Shown in pieces: positions 8,194-17,497 of a stretch of DNA of 37,200 nt. How positions within the stretch are numbered: the first letter of the stretch is position 1; each line of letters starts with the position of its first letter. The notes beneath the pieces are model-generated. The model was given only the letters and a program-made list of their open reading frames with translations, was not told the DNA's origin and ran no database searches. The DNA is taken from assembly GCA_013002205.1 (NCBI GenBank), contig JABDKN010000193.1, positions 1-37,200 of the forward strand, in the 5' to 3' direction. Origin of the DNA: Granulosicoccus sp. (GTDB lineage: Bacteria > Pseudomonadota > Gammaproteobacteria > Granulosicoccales > Granulosicoccaceae). The position numbers and the translations under genes are program-made.

Positions 8194-8399
8194 TGTCTGA
8201 ATCAAAAGCATCCGAGCTCCAGACCAAATCGGTGGAAGAGCTGAACACAGAACTCAGCGGCCTGTTCAGGGAGCAATTCAACCTGCGTATGCAGCGTGGA
8301 TCCGGGCAGGATGTGAAGCCGCATAATTTCAAGCGTGTGCGTCGACAGATTGCGCGCATCAAGACCGTCATCCACCAGAAGCAGTCTGCAGGGGCCTGA
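8193..8399 (+). CDS. rpmC: 50S ribosomal protein L29
   Basis: Small two-helix protein, 68 residues, next to L23 at the tunnel exit. The second half ([19 protein letters not shown], then [12 protein letters not shown]) is typical. The N-terminus is a few residues longer than in E. coli (63 residues). Translation is probably coupled to rplP. Confidence 0.96.
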   Translation: MSESKASELQTKSVEELNTELSGLFREQFNLRMQRGSGQDVKPHNFKRVRRQIARIKTVIHQKQSAGA

Positions 8400-8401
8400 C
8401 C

Positions 8402-8683
8402 ATGAGTGAGCAGAACGAATCAGCCGCTGCAGTAGCGAATTCACGGACCGTCGTAGGACGTGTTACCAGCAACAAGATGGAGCAGACCGCAACGGTGCAG
8501 GTTGAACGTCGCATCAAGCACCCCATCTACGGCAAGTACATGCGGCGAAGCAAGAAGTATCACGTGCATGATGAAAAGAACGAGCTGAACATCGGCGATA
8601 CGGTTCAGATCAAGGAGTGCCGACCCCTGTCCAAGACCAAGTCCTGGACTCTGGACAAGGTTCTTGTCGCAGCGTCTGAATAA
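8402..8683 (+). CDS. rpsQ: 30S ribosomal protein S17
   Basis: OB-fold protein of the 30S body, 93 residues. The start of the fold ([20 protein letters not shown]) and [14 protein letters not shown] are conserved. It carries about ten extra N-terminal residues ([14 protein letters not shown]) compared with E. coli S17; these look unstructured. It is the last gene of the classical S10 operon segment, and a 54-base gap leads to rplN. Confidence 0.96.
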   Translation: MSEQNESAAAVANSRTVVGRVTSNKMEQTATVQVERRIKHPIYGKYMRRSKKYHVHDEKNELNIGDTVQIKECRPLSKTKSWTLDKVLVAASE

Positions 8684-8737
8684 GTTCGCTGGCGACCTGT
8701 AATTTAACAAGCGTGGCTGGATAAAGAGTAGCGTCCG

Positions 8738-9106
8738 ATGATACAAATGCAAACTGTCCTGAATGTGGCGGATAACAGTGGCGCGCGCCGAGTGCAGTGC
8801 ATCAAGGTGCTGGGCGGCTCGCACCGTCGATACGCACGTGTGGGCGATGTCATCAAGGTCAGTGTCAAGGACGCCATACCGCGAGGCAAAGTCAAGAAAG
8901 GCGAGGTCTACAATGCGGTAGTGGTGCGCACTGCCAAGGCCATACGCCGGGGTGATGGTTCGGCCATCCGGTTCGATGCCAATGCGGCGGTCATCCTGAA
9001 CGCCAAACTGGAGCCGGTCGGAACCCGGATTTTTGGCCCGGTGACTCGTGAGCTGCGCACTGAGAAGTTCATGAAGATAGTCTCCCTCGCACCTGAAGTG
9101 CTGTAA
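8738..9106 (+). CDS. rplN: 50S ribosomal protein L14
   Basis: 122-residue protein at the subunit interface that contacts 16S rRNA and is the docking site of the silencing factor RsfS. It starts [24 protein letters not shown], essentially the family consensus. It opens the segment that corresponds to the spc operon. No separate spc promoter was recognised in the 54-base gap upstream. Confidence 0.98.
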   Translation: MIQMQTVLNVADNSGARRVQCIKVLGGSHRRYARVGDVIKVSVKDAIPRGKVKKGEVYNAVVVRTAKAIRRGDGSAIRFDANAAVILNAKLEPVGTRIFGPVTRELRTEKFMKIVSLAPEVL

Positions 9107-9150
9107 GGCGCGGTCGGGACAGAGAAGCCAATCGGCAAATAGACAAGATT

Positions 9151-9465
9151 ATGCAACGTATCAAGCAAGGCGACGATGTCATCGTACTCGTCGGTAAAGA
9201 CAAAGGACGACGCGGCAAGGTGGAAACCGTAATCGGTGACCGCGTGATCGTCGATGGTATCAACCTGGTGAAGAAGCACGCCAAGGGTAATCCACAGATG
9301 GGAGATCCGGGCGGTATCCAGGAGAAGGAACTGTCGATTCATATTTCCAACGTTGCGCTGTTCAATCCTTCTGTAAAGAAGGGTGGGCGCGTTGGTTTTC
9401 GCACAAACGATGAAGGTCAGAAGGAACGTTATTTTCGTTCTGATGCTTCTTCAGTGGACGGTTGA
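9151..9465 (+). CDS. rplX: 50S ribosomal protein L24
   Basis: 104-residue assembly-initiator protein that binds the 5' domain of 23S rRNA. The KOW motif lies at the N-terminus ([18 protein letters not shown]), and [10 protein letters not shown] is the usual C-terminal landmark. The start is the ATG that gives MQRIKQGDD. Five bases separate its stop from rplE. Confidence 0.97.
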   Translation: MQRIKQGDDVIVLVGKDKGRRGKVETVIGDRVIVDGINLVKKHAKGNPQMGDPGGIQEKELSIHISNVALFNPSVKKGGRVGFRTNDEGQKERYFRSDASSVDG

Positions 9466-9470
9466 AGGTC

Positions 9471-10010
9471 ATGGCCAGGTTAATTGCAGAGTACCGCGAA
9501 AGGATCGTTCCCCAGATGATGGAGGAGCACAAGTACCAGAGCGTCATGCAGGTACCCCGTATCGAGAAGATCACCATCAACATGGGGCTTGGTGAGGCCA
9601 TCGGTGATAAAAAGGTACTGGAGCACGCAGTCAGCGACATGACGGCGATCAGTGGCCAGAAGCCTGTGGTCACCGTTGCGCGAAAGTCCATCGCCGGCTT
9701 CAAGATTCGCGACGGCTATCCGATTGGTGCGAAAGTCACTCTGCGTCGTGATCGCATGTATGAATTCCTTGACCGGCTGGTTGCCGTATCGATTCCGCGT
9801 ATTCGTGATTTTCGCGGTATCAGTTCCAGGTCATTCGACGGGCGTGGTAACTACAGCATGGGCGTCAAGGAGCAGATCATCTTCCCGGAAATCGATTACG
9901 ACAAGATCGATGCGGTCAGGGGCATGGACATTACCATCACGACGTCAGCCAGGACGGACGCGGAAGCACTGTCCCTGTTGAAGAAATTCAACTTTCCCTT
10001 CCGCCACTAG
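9471..10010 (+). CDS. rplE: 50S ribosomal protein L5
   Basis: 179-residue central protuberance protein that binds 5S rRNA and touches P-site tRNA. The size equals E. coli L5. Conserved blocks are [30 protein letters not shown] and the C-terminal ISTSARTD-like ITTSARTD. I use the ATG at 9471; an in-frame TTG nine bases earlier overlaps rplX. In E. coli, S8 represses the spc operon at the L5 start; I did not verify an S8 target here. Confidence 0.97.
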   Translation: MARLIAEYRERIVPQMMEEHKYQSVMQVPRIEKITINMGLGEAIGDKKVLEHAVSDMTAISGQKPVVTVARKSIAGFKIRDGYPIGAKVTLRRDRMYEFLDRLVAVSIPRIRDFRGISSRSFDGRGNYSMGVKEQIIFPEIDYDKIDAVRGMDITITTSARTDAEALSLLKKFNFPFRH

Positions 10011-10023
10011 GAGCGCGACACTT

Positions 10024-10329
10024 ATGGCAAAGAAATCAATGATTGCGCGCGAGCGGAAGCGCACAAGACTGGTCAAGCAGCATGCTGACAAGCGGGCAAC
10101 ACTGAAGCAGATCATTGTTTCAGAGGAAGTCGGCTTCGATGAAAAGATGGAAGCGGTAACCGCTTTGCAGAAACTGCCGCGTGATTCTTCACCGGCGCGT
10201 CAGCGAAACCGCTGCCGCATCACGGGTAGGCCTCATGGGTACTATCGAAAATTTGGCCTTAGCCGTAACAAGCTTCGCGAGGCAGCCATGCGCGGTGACG
10301 TGCCTGGACTTGTCAAGGCGAGCTGGTAG
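10024..10329 (+). CDS. rpsN: 30S ribosomal protein S14 (zinc-free type)
   Basis: 101-residue head protein. The conserved C-terminal core is [21 protein letters not shown]. Only one cysteine is present, so this is the long zinc-independent C-minus form, as in E. coli, not the short four-cysteine form. It follows rplE by 13 bases. Confidence 0.97.
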   Translation: MAKKSMIARERKRTRLVKQHADKRATLKQIIVSEEVGFDEKMEAVTALQKLPRDSSPARQRNRCRITGRPHGYYRKFGLSRNKLREAAMRGDVPGLVKASW

Positions 10330-10341
10330 GAGAAGTAGAAC

Positions 10342-10737
10342 ATGAGTATGTCTGACCCCATAGCCGACATGCTGACCCGTATACGTAACGGTCAGCAGGC
10401 GCGGAAGGTATCGGTATCCATGCCCGCAGCGAAACTGAAGTCCAGTGTCGCAAAGGTATTGCAGGAGGAAGGTTACATCGGAGACTTCAGCACGGGCGAT
10501 GTCGATGGCAAGCCTACATTGACTGTCACGTTGAAATATTTTGATGGAAAGCCGGTCATCGACCAGATAAAGCGTGTCAGCCGCCCGGGCCTGCGCCAGT
10601 ATTCGGGTGCCGGTTCCCTGCCTGTGGTGCTGGGTGGACTGGGTATCGCCATCGTTTCCACTTCCCATGGAGTCATGACTGGCAAACAGGCCAGTGCCCA
10701 GGGATTCGGTGGCGAAATCATCTGCACCGTCAGTTAA
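10342..10737 (+). CDS. rpsH: 30S ribosomal protein S8
   Basis: 131-residue primary 16S rRNA binding protein and, in E. coli, the translational repressor of the spc operon. [18 protein letters not shown] matches the E. coli start, so I use the first of two close ATGs. The [19 protein letters not shown]-like C-terminal region and the final GGEIICTVS are standard. Confidence 0.97.
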   Translation: MSMSDPIADMLTRIRNGQQARKVSVSMPAAKLKSSVAKVLQEEGYIGDFSTGDVDGKPTLTVTLKYFDGKPVIDQIKRVSRPGLRQYSGAGSLPVVLGGLGIAIVSTSHGVMTGKQASAQGFGGEIICTVS

Positions 10738-10759
10738 TCGGCGAGCCGGAGAAACAACA

Positions 10760-11293
10760 ATGTCACGCGTAGCCAAACAGCCGATCGAGGTGCCAAAAGG
10801 TGTCGAGGTCACGATCAATGGTCGGTCCGTCAGTGCCAAGGGCCCCAGGGGCCAGGAGTCCATGACCCTGCATCAGGATGTCAGTGCGTCGCTGGAGGAT
10901 GGTGTGCTGGGCGTCAAATCTGCAGGAAATGACCAGAAGTCCATCGCCATGACCGGCACCATGCGCTCACTGCTGAACAACCTCGTCATCGGCGTCAGTA
11001 CGGGATTCGAAAGGAAGCTGGAATTGCGCGGTGTTGGTTATCGTGCACAGGCGCAGGGCAGCAACCTGAACCTGACACTCGGCTTTTCTCACCCGGTGGT
11101 CCACCAGGTACCTGCTGGCATCAAGGTGGAAACTCCAAGCCAGACTGAGATCGTCGTCAGTGGAACCAACAAGCAGGTCGTTGGTCAGGTAGCAGCAGAT
11201 ATTCGCGGGTATCGACCGCCAGAACCCTACAAGGGCAAGGGCGTACGCTACGTTGGTGAGTACGTCGCCATGAAAGAAGCCAAGAAAAAGTAG
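10760..11293 (+). CDS. rplF: 50S ribosomal protein L6
   Basis: 177-residue protein near the factor-binding site, made of two similar domains. [15 protein letters not shown] is the family N-terminus, and [11 protein letters not shown] near the end is the conserved rRNA-contacting segment. The ATG used follows GGAGAAACAACA. The open frame runs further upstream but overlaps rpsH. The length equals E. coli L6. Confidence 0.97.
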   Translation: MSRVAKQPIEVPKGVEVTINGRSVSAKGPRGQESMTLHQDVSASLEDGVLGVKSAGNDQKSIAMTGTMRSLLNNLVIGVSTGFERKLELRGVGYRAQAQGSNLNLTLGFSHPVVHQVPAGIKVETPSQTEIVVSGTNKQVVGQVAADIRGYRPPEPYKGKGVRYVGEYVAMKEAKKK

Positions 11294-11316
11294 AGCAGCG
11301 CAGAAGAGCAATCGAA

Positions 11317-11670
11317 ATGGATAAGAAAATCAGTCGTCTGCGTCGTGCCAAGCGTACGCGCGCAAAGATCCGCGAACTCAGCGTACCTCGCCTGTCCGTG
11401 CATCGCACGCCCCGGCACATCTATGCCCAGGTCATCGATGCCGACGGAAGTCGGGTGCTGGCCGCTGCTTCGACCCTCAGCAAGGAGTTGCGTGGGTCGC
11501 TGAAGCACGGCGGTAACGTCGATGCAGCTGTGTCGGTCGGCAAGAGCATTGCTGAAAAGGCCACGGCAGCGGGCATCAGCCAGGTGGCGTTCGACCGCTC
11601 CGGTTTCAAGTATCACGGTCGTGTGAAAGCGCTGGCCGAAGCAGCCCGTGAAAACGGCCTGAAATTCTGA
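11317..11670 (+). CDS. rplR: 50S ribosomal protein L18
   Basis: 117-residue 5S rRNA binding protein. The basic N-terminus ([14 protein letters not shown]) is followed by [17 protein letters not shown] and ends in the usual [24 protein letters not shown] block. The length equals E. coli L18. A 65-base gap precedes rpsE. Confidence 0.97.
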   Translation: MDKKISRLRRAKRTRAKIRELSVPRLSVHRTPRHIYAQVIDADGSRVLAAASTLSKELRGSLKHGGNVDAAVSVGKSIAEKATAAGISQVAFDRSGFKYHGRVKALAEAARENGLKF

Positions 11671-11735
11671 TCACTGCGCGAATAGCGGCAAGGGTGTCTT
11701 CGGGCAGCCAGAACCCAGGAAATTGGTAAAAAAGC

Positions 11736-12245
11736 ATGGCACAGAACGATTACAATCAAAACAGCGACGGTTATATCGAAAAGCTGGTCACCATCAACCG
11801 CGTTGCGAAAGTCGTGAAGGGTGGACGCCAGTTCGGTTTCACGGCACTGACCGTCGTCGGTGATGGTAACGGGCGCGTCGGCCTGGGCTATGGAAAAGCC
11901 CGTGAAGTACCATTGGCCATTCAGAAAGCCATGGAAAAGGCACGCCGGGACATGAAAACGGTCACCTTGAACGGAGGCACTCTGCAGTATCCGCTGACGG
12001 GCAGGCACGGTGCCGCGCGGGTATACATGCAGCCGGCTTCGGAAGGTACCGGGATCATTGCAGGCGGTGCCATGCGCGCGGTCTTTGAGGCTGTCGGGGT
12101 CCACAATGTACTGGCCAAGATCATTGGCACCAACAACCCGATCAACGTCGTGCGTGCCACCATCAACGGGCTGAGCAGCATGCAGAGCCTGGAAACGGTT
12201 GCCGCCAAACGCGGCAAGACAGTTGCAGAAATAAAGGGAGAGTGA
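11736..12245 (+). CDS. rpsE: 30S ribosomal protein S5
   Basis: 169-residue protein at the mRNA entry and decoding fidelity region. The double-stranded-RNA-like domain includes [19 protein letters not shown], the loop in which spectinomycin-resistance changes arise in E. coli. A C-terminal domain starts with the [19 protein letters not shown] block. The stop overlaps a possible upstream GTG of rpmD. Confidence 0.97.
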   Translation: MAQNDYNQNSDGYIEKLVTINRVAKVVKGGRQFGFTALTVVGDGNGRVGLGYGKAREVPLAIQKAMEKARRDMKTVTLNGGTLQYPLTGRHGAARVYMQPASEGTGIIAGGAMRAVFEAVGVHNVLAKIIGTNNPINVVRATINGLSSMQSLETVAAKRGKTVAEIKGE

Positions 12246-12247
12246 CA

Positions 12248-12436
12248 GTGAGTGACAAGACTCTCAGGGTTACGCTGGTCAAGAGCCTGAACGGTCGCCT
12301 GAAGAATCATCAGGCCAGTGTTCGTGGCCTTGGCCTGCGTCGAATGCACCAGACCGTCGAAGTGATCGACACGCCTGAAAATCGCGGCATGATCAACAAG
12401 GCGTATTACATGTTGCGCGTGGAAGAATCCGCCTGA
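12248..12436 (+). CDS. rpmD: 50S ribosomal protein L30
   Basis: 62-residue protein with the signature [20 protein letters not shown]. Two in-frame GTG codons are possible. The GGGAG at 12236-12240 is seven bases from the GTG at 12248 but only one from the GTG at 12242, so I use 12248, which also gives the more usual N-terminus ([13 protein letters not shown]). A 77-base gap with a stem-loop follows. Confidence 0.95.
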   Translation: MSDKTLRVTLVKSLNGRLKNHQASVRGLGLRRMHQTVEVIDTPENRGMINKAYYMLRVEESA

Positions 12437-12461
12437 CAGTGCTTCCGGCAACACTTTTTCA

Positions 12462-12487
12462 GACCTGCGCCTGGCGCGGGTCGTTTT
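12462..12487 (+). terminator. Terminator-like hairpin inside the spc segment (rpmD-rplO gap)
   Basis: GACCTGCG and CGCGGGTC form an 8-bp stem with one G-T pair and a CCTGG loop, followed by GTTTTC. The T-tract is only four bases, so termination would be partial at most. The position inside an operon suggests an attenuation, processing or stabilising role; that is inference. Confidence 0.4.
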
Positions 12488-12513
12488 CGTACTGACTGAC
12501 AAGAGCTTACGTC

Positions 12514-12969
12514 ATGAGTCTCAATAATCTGAAACCGGCGGCTGGCAGCCGCAAGGTCGCCAACCGCGTGGGACGCGGCATCGGGTCTGGCAACGGCAAG
12601 ACCTGCGGTCGTGGGCACAAGGGACAGAAATCCCGTTCCGGTGGCTGGCACAAGGTTGGATTCGAAGGCGGTCAGATGCCCATCCAGCGCCGTCTGCCCA
12701 AGTTCGGCTTCACCTCCAGAATGGCTCGGCAATATGCCGAGGTCCGTCTGCACGAGCTCGCCATGATCGAAGGTGGCAATGTGACTGTCGAGGCACTGAT
12801 TGCAGCGGGAATCGTTCCCTTGCAGACCAAGACCGTGAAAGTGATTCTGTCAGGCGAGATAACCACGCCATGCACAGTATCCGGCTGCCGCGTGACAAAG
12901 GGTGCCAGGGCTGCCATCGAGAAGGCAGGTGGATCTGTCACCGAACCCGCTGCAGCGGCTGCCAGCTAG
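12514..12969 (+). CDS. rplO: 50S ribosomal protein L15
   Basis: 151-residue late-assembly protein. The extended, glycine- and arginine-rich N-terminus ([19 protein letters not shown]) and the [15 protein letters not shown] block are diagnostic. The C-terminal globular domain is somewhat longer than in E. coli (144) and ends in an alanine-rich tail. Three bases separate its stop from secY. Confidence 0.97.
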   Translation: MSLNNLKPAAGSRKVANRVGRGIGSGNGKTCGRGHKGQKSRSGGWHKVGFEGGQMPIQRRLPKFGFTSRMARQYAEVRLHELAMIEGGNVTVEALIAAGIVPLQTKTVKVILSGEITTPCTVSGCRVTKGARAAIEKAGGSVTEPAAAAAS

Positions 12970-12972
12970 GTC

Positions 12973-14313
12973 ATGGCTGCTGATAAGAACAAGCCTGCGT
13001 TATCCGGAATCGGTGGGTCTGCCGAGCTGCGTTCGCGTCTGCTGTTCGTCCTGTTTGCGCTGATCATCTTCCGCATCGGGTCGCACATCACCATTCCCGG
13101 TGTGGATCCTCGCGTCATGGCGGATCTGTTCGAACAGCAGAGCAGCGGTATCCTGGGCATGCTCAACATGTTCGGCGGGGGCGCTTTGTCACGTATGTCG
13201 CTGTTTGCACTTGGTGTCATGCCCTATATTTCGGCCTCCATCATCATGCAGCTCATGACGCACGTGATCCCCCAGCTGGAACAGCTGCGCAAGGAAGGTG
13301 AGAGCGGGCGCCGGGTCATTACCAAATACACGCGCTACGGAACATTGCTGCTGGCGTCGGTACAGGCAGTCGGTATTGCCATTGCCCTGCAGAACCAGGG
13401 TGCCAACGGCCAGAGCGTAGTATTTCTGACAGGACCCGGCTTCGTGCTCACGGCTGCCATCACGCTGGTCACCGGCACCATGTTCCTGATGTGGTTGGGG
13501 GAGCAGATCACGGAACGCGGTATCGGCAACGGTATTTCGATCCTGATCTTCGCCGGTATCGTCGCCGGCCTGCCAGCGGCCATTGGTGGCACGCTGCAAC
13601 TGGCCCGTACTGGCGAGTTGAGCTATTTCGTGATCATCCTGCTGTTCGCCATGGTTCTGGCGGTGACGGCTTTCGTGGTGTTCGTGGAAAGGGGGCAACG
13701 CCGAATCACCGTCAACTACGCCAAGCGGCAACAGGGGCGCAAGATGTTTGCTGCACAGACCAGCCATCTGCCGCTGAAACTGAACATGGCCGGGGTGATT
13801 CCACCGATTTTTGCATCCAGCATCATCCTGTTTCCGGCAACGCTGGGCGATCTGGCCACCAGCAACTCGAACTCCTTTCTGAATACGATCGTCTCGACGC
13901 TGCAACCCGGACAGCCGGTCTATATACTGTTGTATGCATCGGCAATAATCTTTTTCTGTTTTTTCTACACGGCCCTGGTGTTCAATGCCAAGGAAACAGC
14001 GGATAATCTGAAGAAATCGGGTGCGTTCATTCCCGGTATCCGTCCCGGGGAAAAAACTGCCCGGTATATCGACGGTGTACTGACTCGTCTGACACTCTAC
14101 GGTGCGTTGTACATCACGCTCGTCTGTCTGTTGCCCGAATTCCTGATCCTGCTGTGGAATGTGCCGTTCTATTTCGGAGGCACGTCACTGCTGATCATTG
14201 TCGTGGTAGTCATGGATTTCGTCGGTCAGGCGCAGGCACACATGATGAGCCATCAGTACGAAGGCTTGATGAAGAAGCAAGGCACCAAGGGAGTTCCGAA
14301 AGGGGCACGCTGA
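12973..14313 (+). CDS. secY: Protein translocase subunit SecY
   Basis: Channel-forming subunit of the SecYEG translocon in the inner membrane, 446 residues (E. coli 443), with ten membrane segments. Landmarks are [13 protein letters not shown] after the first helix, the plug region with [32 protein letters not shown] in the second helix, and the cytoplasmic loop [31 protein letters not shown] is the conserved SecA- and ribosome-contacting segment. It is coupled to rplO in the usual spc position. Confidence 0.98.
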   Translation: MAADKNKPALSGIGGSAELRSRLLFVLFALIIFRIGSHITIPGVDPRVMADLFEQQSSGILGMLNMFGGGALSRMSLFALGVMPYISASIIMQLMTHVIPQLEQLRKEGESGRRVITKYTRYGTLLLASVQAVGIAIALQNQGANGQSVVFLTGPGFVLTAAITLVTGTMFLMWLGEQITERGIGNGISILIFAGIVAGLPAAIGGTLQLARTGELSYFVIILLFAMVLAVTAFVVFVERGQRRITVNYAKRQQGRKMFAAQTSHLPLKLNMAGVIPPIFASSIILFPATLGDLATSNSNSFLNTIVSTLQPGQPVYILLYASAIIFFCFFYTALVFNAKETADNLKKSGAFIPGIRPGEKTARYIDGVLTRLTLYGALYITLVCLLPEFLILLWNVPFYFGGTSLLIIVVVVMDFVGQAQAHMMSHQYEGLMKKQGTKGVPKGAR

Positions 14314-14368
14314 AGACTGCGTGGACCGATCGGCGTTTCCCGTCCGGTCTTATTAGGAGATTAGTACA

Positions 14369-14482
14369 GTGAAAGTCAGAGCATCGGTCAAGAAGATCTG
14401 TCGCAACTGCAAGGTTGTCAGGCGCAAGGGCGTTATTCGCGTCATTTGTACTGACACCCGGCACAAGCAGCGTCAGGGCTAG
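14369..14482 (+). CDS. rpmJ: 50S ribosomal protein L36 (zinc-ribbon type)
   Basis: 37-residue protein: [17 protein letters not shown] followed by a basic middle and [11 protein letters not shown]. Cys11, Cys14, Cys27 and His32 form the zinc ribbon, so this is the C-plus form. It starts with GTG at 14369, with AGGAG about ten bases upstream. It lies in its usual place after secY. Confidence 0.95.
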   Translation: MKVRASVKKICRNCKVVRRKGVIRVICTDTRHKQRQG

Positions 14483-14508
14483 TTCAAGAATCATAGGCGG
14501 AGATAAGC

Positions 14509-14865
14509 ATGGCACGTATTGCCGGCATTAATATTCCGGTCCAGAAGCATACCTGGATCGCATTGACATCGATTTACGGGATCGGTCGTACACGGGCGTA
14601 TCAGATTTGTGATGCTGCAAACGTTGCACCGGATAACAAGGTACGCAATCTCACCGAAGCAGAGATCGAGAGCCTGCGTACTGAAGTAGGAAAATTTACC
14701 GTCGAAGGCGACCTGCGTCGTGATGTCTCGATGAATATAAAGCGTCTGATGGATCTCGGTTGCTACCGTGGAATTCGCCATCGTCGGGGCTTACCCCTTC
14801 GCGGTCAACGTACGAAGACCAATGCGCGTACGCGCAAGGGTCCGCGTCGGCCGCTCAAGCGTTAA
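14509..14865 (+). CDS. rpsM: 30S ribosomal protein S13
   Basis: 118-residue head protein that contacts P-site tRNA and forms intersubunit bridges. [14 protein letters not shown] and the helix-two-turn-helix segment [13 protein letters not shown] are standard. The [21 protein letters not shown] block and the basic tail are conserved. It opens the alpha segment. In E. coli a pseudoknot at this start binds S4, but only 26 bases separate rpmJ and rpsM here and I could not identify an equivalent. Confidence 0.97.
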   Translation: MARIAGINIPVQKHTWIALTSIYGIGRTRAYQICDAANVAPDNKVRNLTEAEIESLRTEVGKFTVEGDLRRDVSMNIKRLMDLGCYRGIRHRRGLPLRGQRTKTNARTRKGPRRPLKR

Positions 14866-14877
14866 TCAGAGAAAGTT

Positions 14878-15261
14878 ATGGCAGCAAGCAGCACCAAGAA
14901 GAAGGTTCGTCGTACCGTCACTGACGGTATTGCTCATATTCATGCATCGTTCAACAACACGATTGTCATGATCACTGACCGCCAGGGCAATGCCCTGTCA
15001 TGGGCCACCGCAGGTGGTTCAGGTTTTCGTGGTTCACGCAAGAGTACGCCGTTTGCAGCCCAGGTGGCCGCAGAGCGTGCCGGTGAAGCCGCCAAGGAAT
15101 ATGGTCTGAAGAACATCGACGTTCACGTGAAGGGCCCCGGCCCGGGTCGTGATTCAGCGGTTCGCTCGCTGAACAATGTCGGCTTCAAGATCAGCAGTAT
15201 CCTTGACGTCACACCAATCCCACACAATGGTTGCCGTCCGCCTAAAAAGCGCCGTGTGTGA
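14878..15261 (+). CDS. rpsK: 30S ribosomal protein S11
   Basis: 127-residue platform protein near the E-site m[21 protein letters not shown] and [13 protein letters not shown] are conserved. The end [15 protein letters not shown] contains the Asn-Gly pair whose asparagine becomes isoaspartate in E. coli S11. It follows rpsM by 12 bases. Confidence 0.97.
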   Translation: MAASSTKKKVRRTVTDGIAHIHASFNNTIVMITDRQGNALSWATAGGSGFRGSRKSTPFAAQVAAERAGEAAKEYGLKNIDVHVKGPGPGRDSAVRSLNNVGFKISSILDVTPIPHNGCRPPKKRRV

Positions 15262-15305
15262 GATGACTTGCCAATCATTGAAATCCAGCAGTAGGAGTAT
15301 GAACC

Positions 15306-15926
15306 GTGGCTAGATATACAGGCCCCAAGTGCAAGCTTAGCCGCCGAGAAGGCACCGATCTCTACCTGAAGTCCGGAATTCGTCCTCTGGAGTCCAAGTG
15401 CAACCTGGAAACACCTCCGGGCATGCAGGGAGCCAAACGTGGACGGCCGTCTGATTACGCCATCCAGTTGCGTGAAAAGCAGAAACTTCGACGTATGTAC
15501 GGCGTGCTCGAGAAGCAGTTCCGCAATTATTACAAGGCGGCTGCTGCACGCAAGGGTTCAACCGGTGAAAACCTGTTGTCACTTCTCGAGCAGCGTCTGG
15601 ACAACGTTGTCTACCGCATGGGGTTCGGTTCAACACGCGCTGAGGCTCGGCAGCTGGTATCTCACAAGTCAGTGATGGTAGATGGCAGGATAGTCAACAT
15701 CGCTTCCTACCAGATTCAGCCGAACCAGGTAGTCACCATCCGCGAGAAAGCCCGTAAACAGGCGCGAATATCCGATGCACTCGAACTGGCCAAGCAGCGT
15801 GGCGTACCGGGCTGGATCGAAGTGGATGAAAAGAAATTTGAAGGCATGTTCAAGGCTGTACCTGACCGTGCCGATCTGCCAGCCGAGATCAACGAATCTT
15901 TGGTTGTGGAGCTGTACTCGAAGTAA
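15306..15926 (+). CDS. rpsD: 30S ribosomal protein S4
   Basis: 206-residue primary 16S rRNA binding protein, the same length as E. coli S4 and there the repressor of the alpha operon. The N-terminus [16 protein letters not shown] and the S4 RNA-binding domain ([25 protein letters not shown], roughly residues 96-160) are clear. The start is GTG, preceded by AGGAG with about nine bases between. A competing ATG at 15299 is only two bases from that site and reads just four codons before a stop, so it is unlikely to be used productively. Confidence 0.96.
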   Translation: MARYTGPKCKLSRREGTDLYLKSGIRPLESKCNLETPPGMQGAKRGRPSDYAIQLREKQKLRRMYGVLEKQFRNYYKAAAARKGSTGENLLSLLEQRLDNVVYRMGFGSTRAEARQLVSHKSVMVDGRIVNIASYQIQPNQVVTIREKARKQARISDALELAKQRGVPGWIEVDEKKFEGMFKAVPDRADLPAEINESLVVELYSK

Positions 15927-15960
15927 GCACGATGTCCCGCTTGCCAGTTACAGCTTTAGG

Positions 15961-15986
15961 GTGGGGTGGCACTTTGGCCGCTCCAC
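15961..15986 (+). repeat. 10-bp hairpin in the rpsD-rpoA gap
   Basis: GTGGGGTGGC (15961-15970) pairs with GCCGCTCCAC (15977-15986) with two G-T pairs, around a six-base loop. There is no T-tract, so it is not a terminator. It ends nine bases before the AGGGG that serves rpoA, so folding could affect initiation of alpha-subunit synthesis or protect a processed mRNA end. Confidence 0.5.
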
Positions 15987-16009
15987 TAACATTTAGGGGT
16001 TGAATTACG

Positions 16010-17011
16010 TTGAATGCCATGCAAACTGAATTCTTGAAGCCACGTATCGTTGACGTCTCGGCGGCCAATGCCAACCATGCAAAGGTCACGCTTGAGCCGC
16101 TGGAACGTGGATTCGGCCATACGCTGGGCAATGCCCTGCGGCGAATACTGTTGTCATCCATGCCCGGTGCGGCCTTCTATGAGGCCGAGATCGAGGGTGT
16201 GCTGCACGAGTACACCACCATGGAGGGCGTGCAGGAAGATGTGCTCGATATCCTGTTGAACCTCAAAGGTGTGTCCATCGTCATGCACGCCAAGAACGAG
16301 GCAACACTGAAGCTCGTCAAGCAGGGACCCTGCATCGTCACCGCTGCCGACATCACACTGGATCATGATATCGAGATCATCAACCCGGATCATGTCCTTT
16401 GTCACCTGACAGGTGATGTCAACCTGAACATGACTCTGCGTGCCCGTGTAGGTCGCGGTTATGAACCGGCCTCCCATCGCACGCTGGAAGAAGGTGAAAG
16501 CCGTCCGATAGGCACCCTGCAGATCGATTCTTCATTCAGTCCGGTACACCGGGTTGCCTACAACGTGGAAAGTGCCCGTGTCGAGCAACGTACCGACCTC
16601 GACAAACTGATTGTCGACCTGGAAACCAACGGTACGATCGATCCGGAAGAAGCCATCCGCAAGGCCGCAACCATACTGCAGGAACAGCTGTCCGTGTTTG
16701 TCGACCTGAAGGCTGAGACACAGACGCAGGAAGAAGAGCAAGCCTCCGATATCGATCCTATCCTGCTGCGACCGGTGGATGACCTGGAACTGACCGTGCG
16801 TTCCGCCAATTGCCTGAAGGCCGAAAACATCTACTACATTGGCGATTTGATTCAGCGCACCGAAGTGGAATTGTTGAAAACGCCCAACCTGGGTAAGAAG
16901 TCCCTGACGGAAATCAAGGATGTTCTGGCACAGCAGGCATTATCGCTGGGCATGCGCCTGGAAAACTGGCCGCCCCCCGAATTGCAGAAGCAACGGGAAA
17001 TGGCCAAGTAA
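16010..17011 (+). CDS. rpoA: DNA-directed RNA polymerase subunit alpha
   Basis: Assembly platform of RNA polymerase. The N-terminal domain holds the dimerisation motif [26 protein letters not shown]; a linker rich in Glu and Gln (about residues 236-247) leads to the C-terminal domain that binds UP elements and activators. The key DNA-contact block [10 protein letters not shown], including the Arg equivalent to E. coli Arg265, is intact. I prefer the TTG at 16010: AGGGG lies ten bases before it and [11 protein letters not shown] matches the length of the E. coli N-terminus. The ATG at 16019 would give 330 residues but has no ribosome-binding site at proper distance. Confidence 0.96.
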   Translation: MNAMQTEFLKPRIVDVSAANANHAKVTLEPLERGFGHTLGNALRRILLSSMPGAAFYEAEIEGVLHEYTTMEGVQEDVLDILLNLKGVSIVMHAKNEATLKLVKQGPCIVTAADITLDHDIEIINPDHVLCHLTGDVNLNMTLRARVGRGYEPASHRTLEEGESRPIGTLQIDSSFSPVHRVAYNVESARVEQRTDLDKLIVDLETNGTIDPEEAIRKAATILQEQLSVFVDLKAETQTQEEEQASDIDPILLRPVDDLELTVRSANCLKAENIYYIGDLIQRTEVELLKTPNLGKKSLTEIKDVLAQQALSLGMRLENWPPPELQKQREMAK

Positions 17012-17026
17012 GCACGAGACAAGAAC

Positions 17027-17392
17027 ATGAGACATCGTAAGAGCGGGCGCAAGCTCAACCGTAATTCAAGCCATCGTAAGGCCATGTTTCGCAACATGGC
17101 AGCCTCGCTTGTCGAGCATGAGTCAATCAAGACGACCGTGCCCAAGGCCAAGGAGCTGCGACGGGTCATCGAGCCGATGATTACCAGTGCCAAGCAGGAC
17201 AACGTGGCCAAACGCCGCCAGGCCTTCGATCGCCTGCGCGACAAGGCCGCTGTGGGCAAACTGTTCAGTGAGATTGCACCACGCTTTGCCACCCGTCCCG
17301 GTGGATATACGCGAATCCTCAGGTGCGGTATGCGCCCGGGTGACAATGCACCGATGGCCATCATCGAGTTTGTGGAACGAGGCGACGCGTAA
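17027..17392 (+). CDS. rplQ: 50S ribosomal protein L17
   Basis: 121-residue protein near the tunnel exit. [20 protein letters not shown] and the [19 protein letters not shown] block are diagnostic. The [23 protein letters not shown] end matches the family. It is the last gene of the superoperon, followed after 44 bases by a strong terminator. Confidence 0.98.
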   Translation: MRHRKSGRKLNRNSSHRKAMFRNMAASLVEHESIKTTVPKAKELRRVIEPMITSAKQDNVAKRRQAFDRLRDKAAVGKLFSEIAPRFATRPGGYTRILRCGMRPGDNAPMAIIEFVERGDA

Positions 17393-17436
17393 TACACCCT
17401 CTGCCCTGATCACCCTGGTGGTGGTCGGAGTACTGT

Positions 17437-17471
17437 AAAGGCCCGTTGCTTATACAAGCATGGGCCTTTTT
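17437..17471 (+). terminator. Rho-independent terminator of the ribosomal superoperon
   Basis: AAAGGCCC (17437-17444) pairs with GGGCCTTT (17462-17469), with a further inner TGCTT/AAGCA pairing around ATAC, and the stem runs into a T-tract. This is a textbook intrinsic terminator placed 44 bases after rplQ. The next gene starts only 26 bases later, so it depends on read-through or on a promoter I could not identify. Confidence 0.9.
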
Positions 17472-17497
17472 CGTCTGTGTCGAAGGATTCTGTGAAC

